Below, piece after piece: positions 6,080 to 6,662 of a stretch of DNA of 6,662 bases (its first letter is position 1; the number at the start of each line of letters is the position of its first letter). This stretch comes from Candidatus Omnitrophota bacterium (lineage in GTDB: Bacteria; Ratteibacteria; UBA8468; MWAK01), in the NCBI GenBank assembly GCA_026387085.1, contig JAPLMK010000096.1, forward strand, positions 1 through 6,662, read 5' to 3'. The notes under the pieces are model-generated. The model ran no database searches, was not told the DNA's origin, and saw only the letters and a program-made list of their open reading frames with translations. The position numbers and the translations under genes are program-made.

Positions 6080-6662
6080 AAAAGGGGGCAACGGACGGAT
6101 ATAGTTTTTGGAAAATGTCGTATATTTGATTATAGATTTTATTATTTTTTTTATCCGGACGGAAAACCTTTCTTGTCCGCACCATCCGGTGGCAGGCCTC
6201 CGGCACGTTTTTAAAATATTTGACGCCGGCTGCAGCCAGGATGGCTGAACCCAGCGCGGTGGTGTCCGGGTTTTCGGTCCGCACCAGTTCTTTTCCGAAG
6301 ACGTCGGCCATTATCTGGCACCAGAGGTCAGAACGGGCTCCACCGCCGGATATGCGCACTTGGCGAATCGGCAAGCCCAGGTTTTCCATAATCTCTATTC
6401 CGTCCCGCAGTCCGAAAGTTACGCCCTCCAGGATTGCCCGGATGAAGTGGGCCTTGGTGTGCCGGCTGGTGGCTCCGAAGAATACGGCCCGGGCCAGCGG
6501 GTTGGCGTGCGGCGTGCGTTCGCCGGTCAAGTAGGGCAGGAAGAGCAGGCCTTCGGAGCCGGTGGAAATTTTTGCGGCCGTCTCAGTCATTATTTTATAA
6601 GGGTCTGTACCCTTAATTTTTGCTTCGGAGATTTCTTCCCGGCAAAAATTATCCCGGAACCA
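6051..6662 (-). CDS. xylB: Xylulokinase-type FGGY carbohydrate kinase, C-terminal part, cut by the window edge
   Basis: The 203 residues seen are the C-terminal part of an FGGY-family sugar kinase, which phosphorylates a sugar with ATP in the cytoplasm; xylulose is the best guess. The frame is open to the right edge, starting WFRDNF, so the gene starts outside the window and the internal ATG at 6590 is not its start. Xylulokinase-like blocks appear in order: GLLFLPYLTGERTPHANPLAR, HFIRAILEGVTFGLRDGIE, the glycine-rich ATP-site motif ISGGGARSDLWCQIMADVFG, and DTTALGSAILAAAGVKYF. The tail has the usual Y..IYDIFQKLYP helix. The PYLTGERTP motif and tail favour xylulokinase over glycerol kinase, but the N-terminal substrate-binding residues are not visible, so another pentulose or related sugar cannot be excluded. 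Its end overlaps the predicted hisI promoter. Confidence 0.88.
   Translation of the reverse strand, partial: WFRDNFCREEISEAKIKGTDPYKIMTETAAKISTGSEGLLFLPYLTGERTPHANPLARAVFFGATSRHTKAHFIRAILEGVTFGLRDGIEIMENLGLPIRQVRISGGGARSDLWCQIMADVFGKELVRTENPDTTALGSAILAAAGVKYFKNVPEACHRMVRTRKVFRPDKKNNKIYNQIYDIFQKLYPSVAPFFDSVAKLRL

Noticed and set aside
6051..6590. Kinase gene starting at the ATG at 6590
   Set aside because: The frame stays open to the window edge with kinase-like sequence (WFRDNF and onward), so the methionine is internal and the gene is cut by the edge.

Overview
All identifiable genes lie on the minus strand, so transcription runs from the right edge to the left edge. The window suggests an uncultivated Gram-negative-type bacterium of about half G+C. 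SecD and SecF are separate compact proteins, a secreted CBM9-like/TIM-barrel glycosidase-type protein sits near a pentulose kinase, and the intergenic gaps hold palindromic repeats. That mix recalls Omnitrophota or PVC-like genomes, but the placement is an impression, not something the sequence proves.

Layout from right to left. (1) 6051-6662: C-terminal part of a xylulokinase-type FGGY sugar kinase, entering from outside the window. (2) 5715-6038: hisI, phosphoribosyl-AMP cyclohydrolase, with a good sigma70-like promoter inside the end of the kinase gene and an almost absent 5' leader. (3) 5608-5708: a nested palindromic repeat that fills the hisI-secD gap and ends 9 bases from the secD start. 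(4) 4276-5598 and 3363-4256: secD and secF, a two-gene operon for the Sec translocon accessory complex. (5) 3301-3336: a GC-rich repeat hairpin. (6) 2609-3262: rsmD, the 16S rRNA m2G966 methyltransferase. (7) 2495-2608: a short gap with a near-consensus promoter and a strong Shine-Dalgarno site. (8) 332-2494, continuing in another frame through 1-354: a large secreted protein with an N-terminal CBM9-like domain, beta-sandwich region and TIM-barrel glycosidase-like region, apparently split by a one-base frameshift and running off the left edge.

The middle of the window is housekeeping (protein export, histidine synthesis, ribosome modification). The two ends concern carbohydrate: an extracytoplasmic polysaccharide- or glycan-acting protein on the left and pentose phosphorylation on the right. 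I see no mobile element with a transposase, CRISPR array, RNA gene or obvious new defence system. The most unusual points are the frameshift, the repeat that supplies most of the secDF leader, and the lack of Shine-Dalgarno sites in front of hisI, secF and rsmD.
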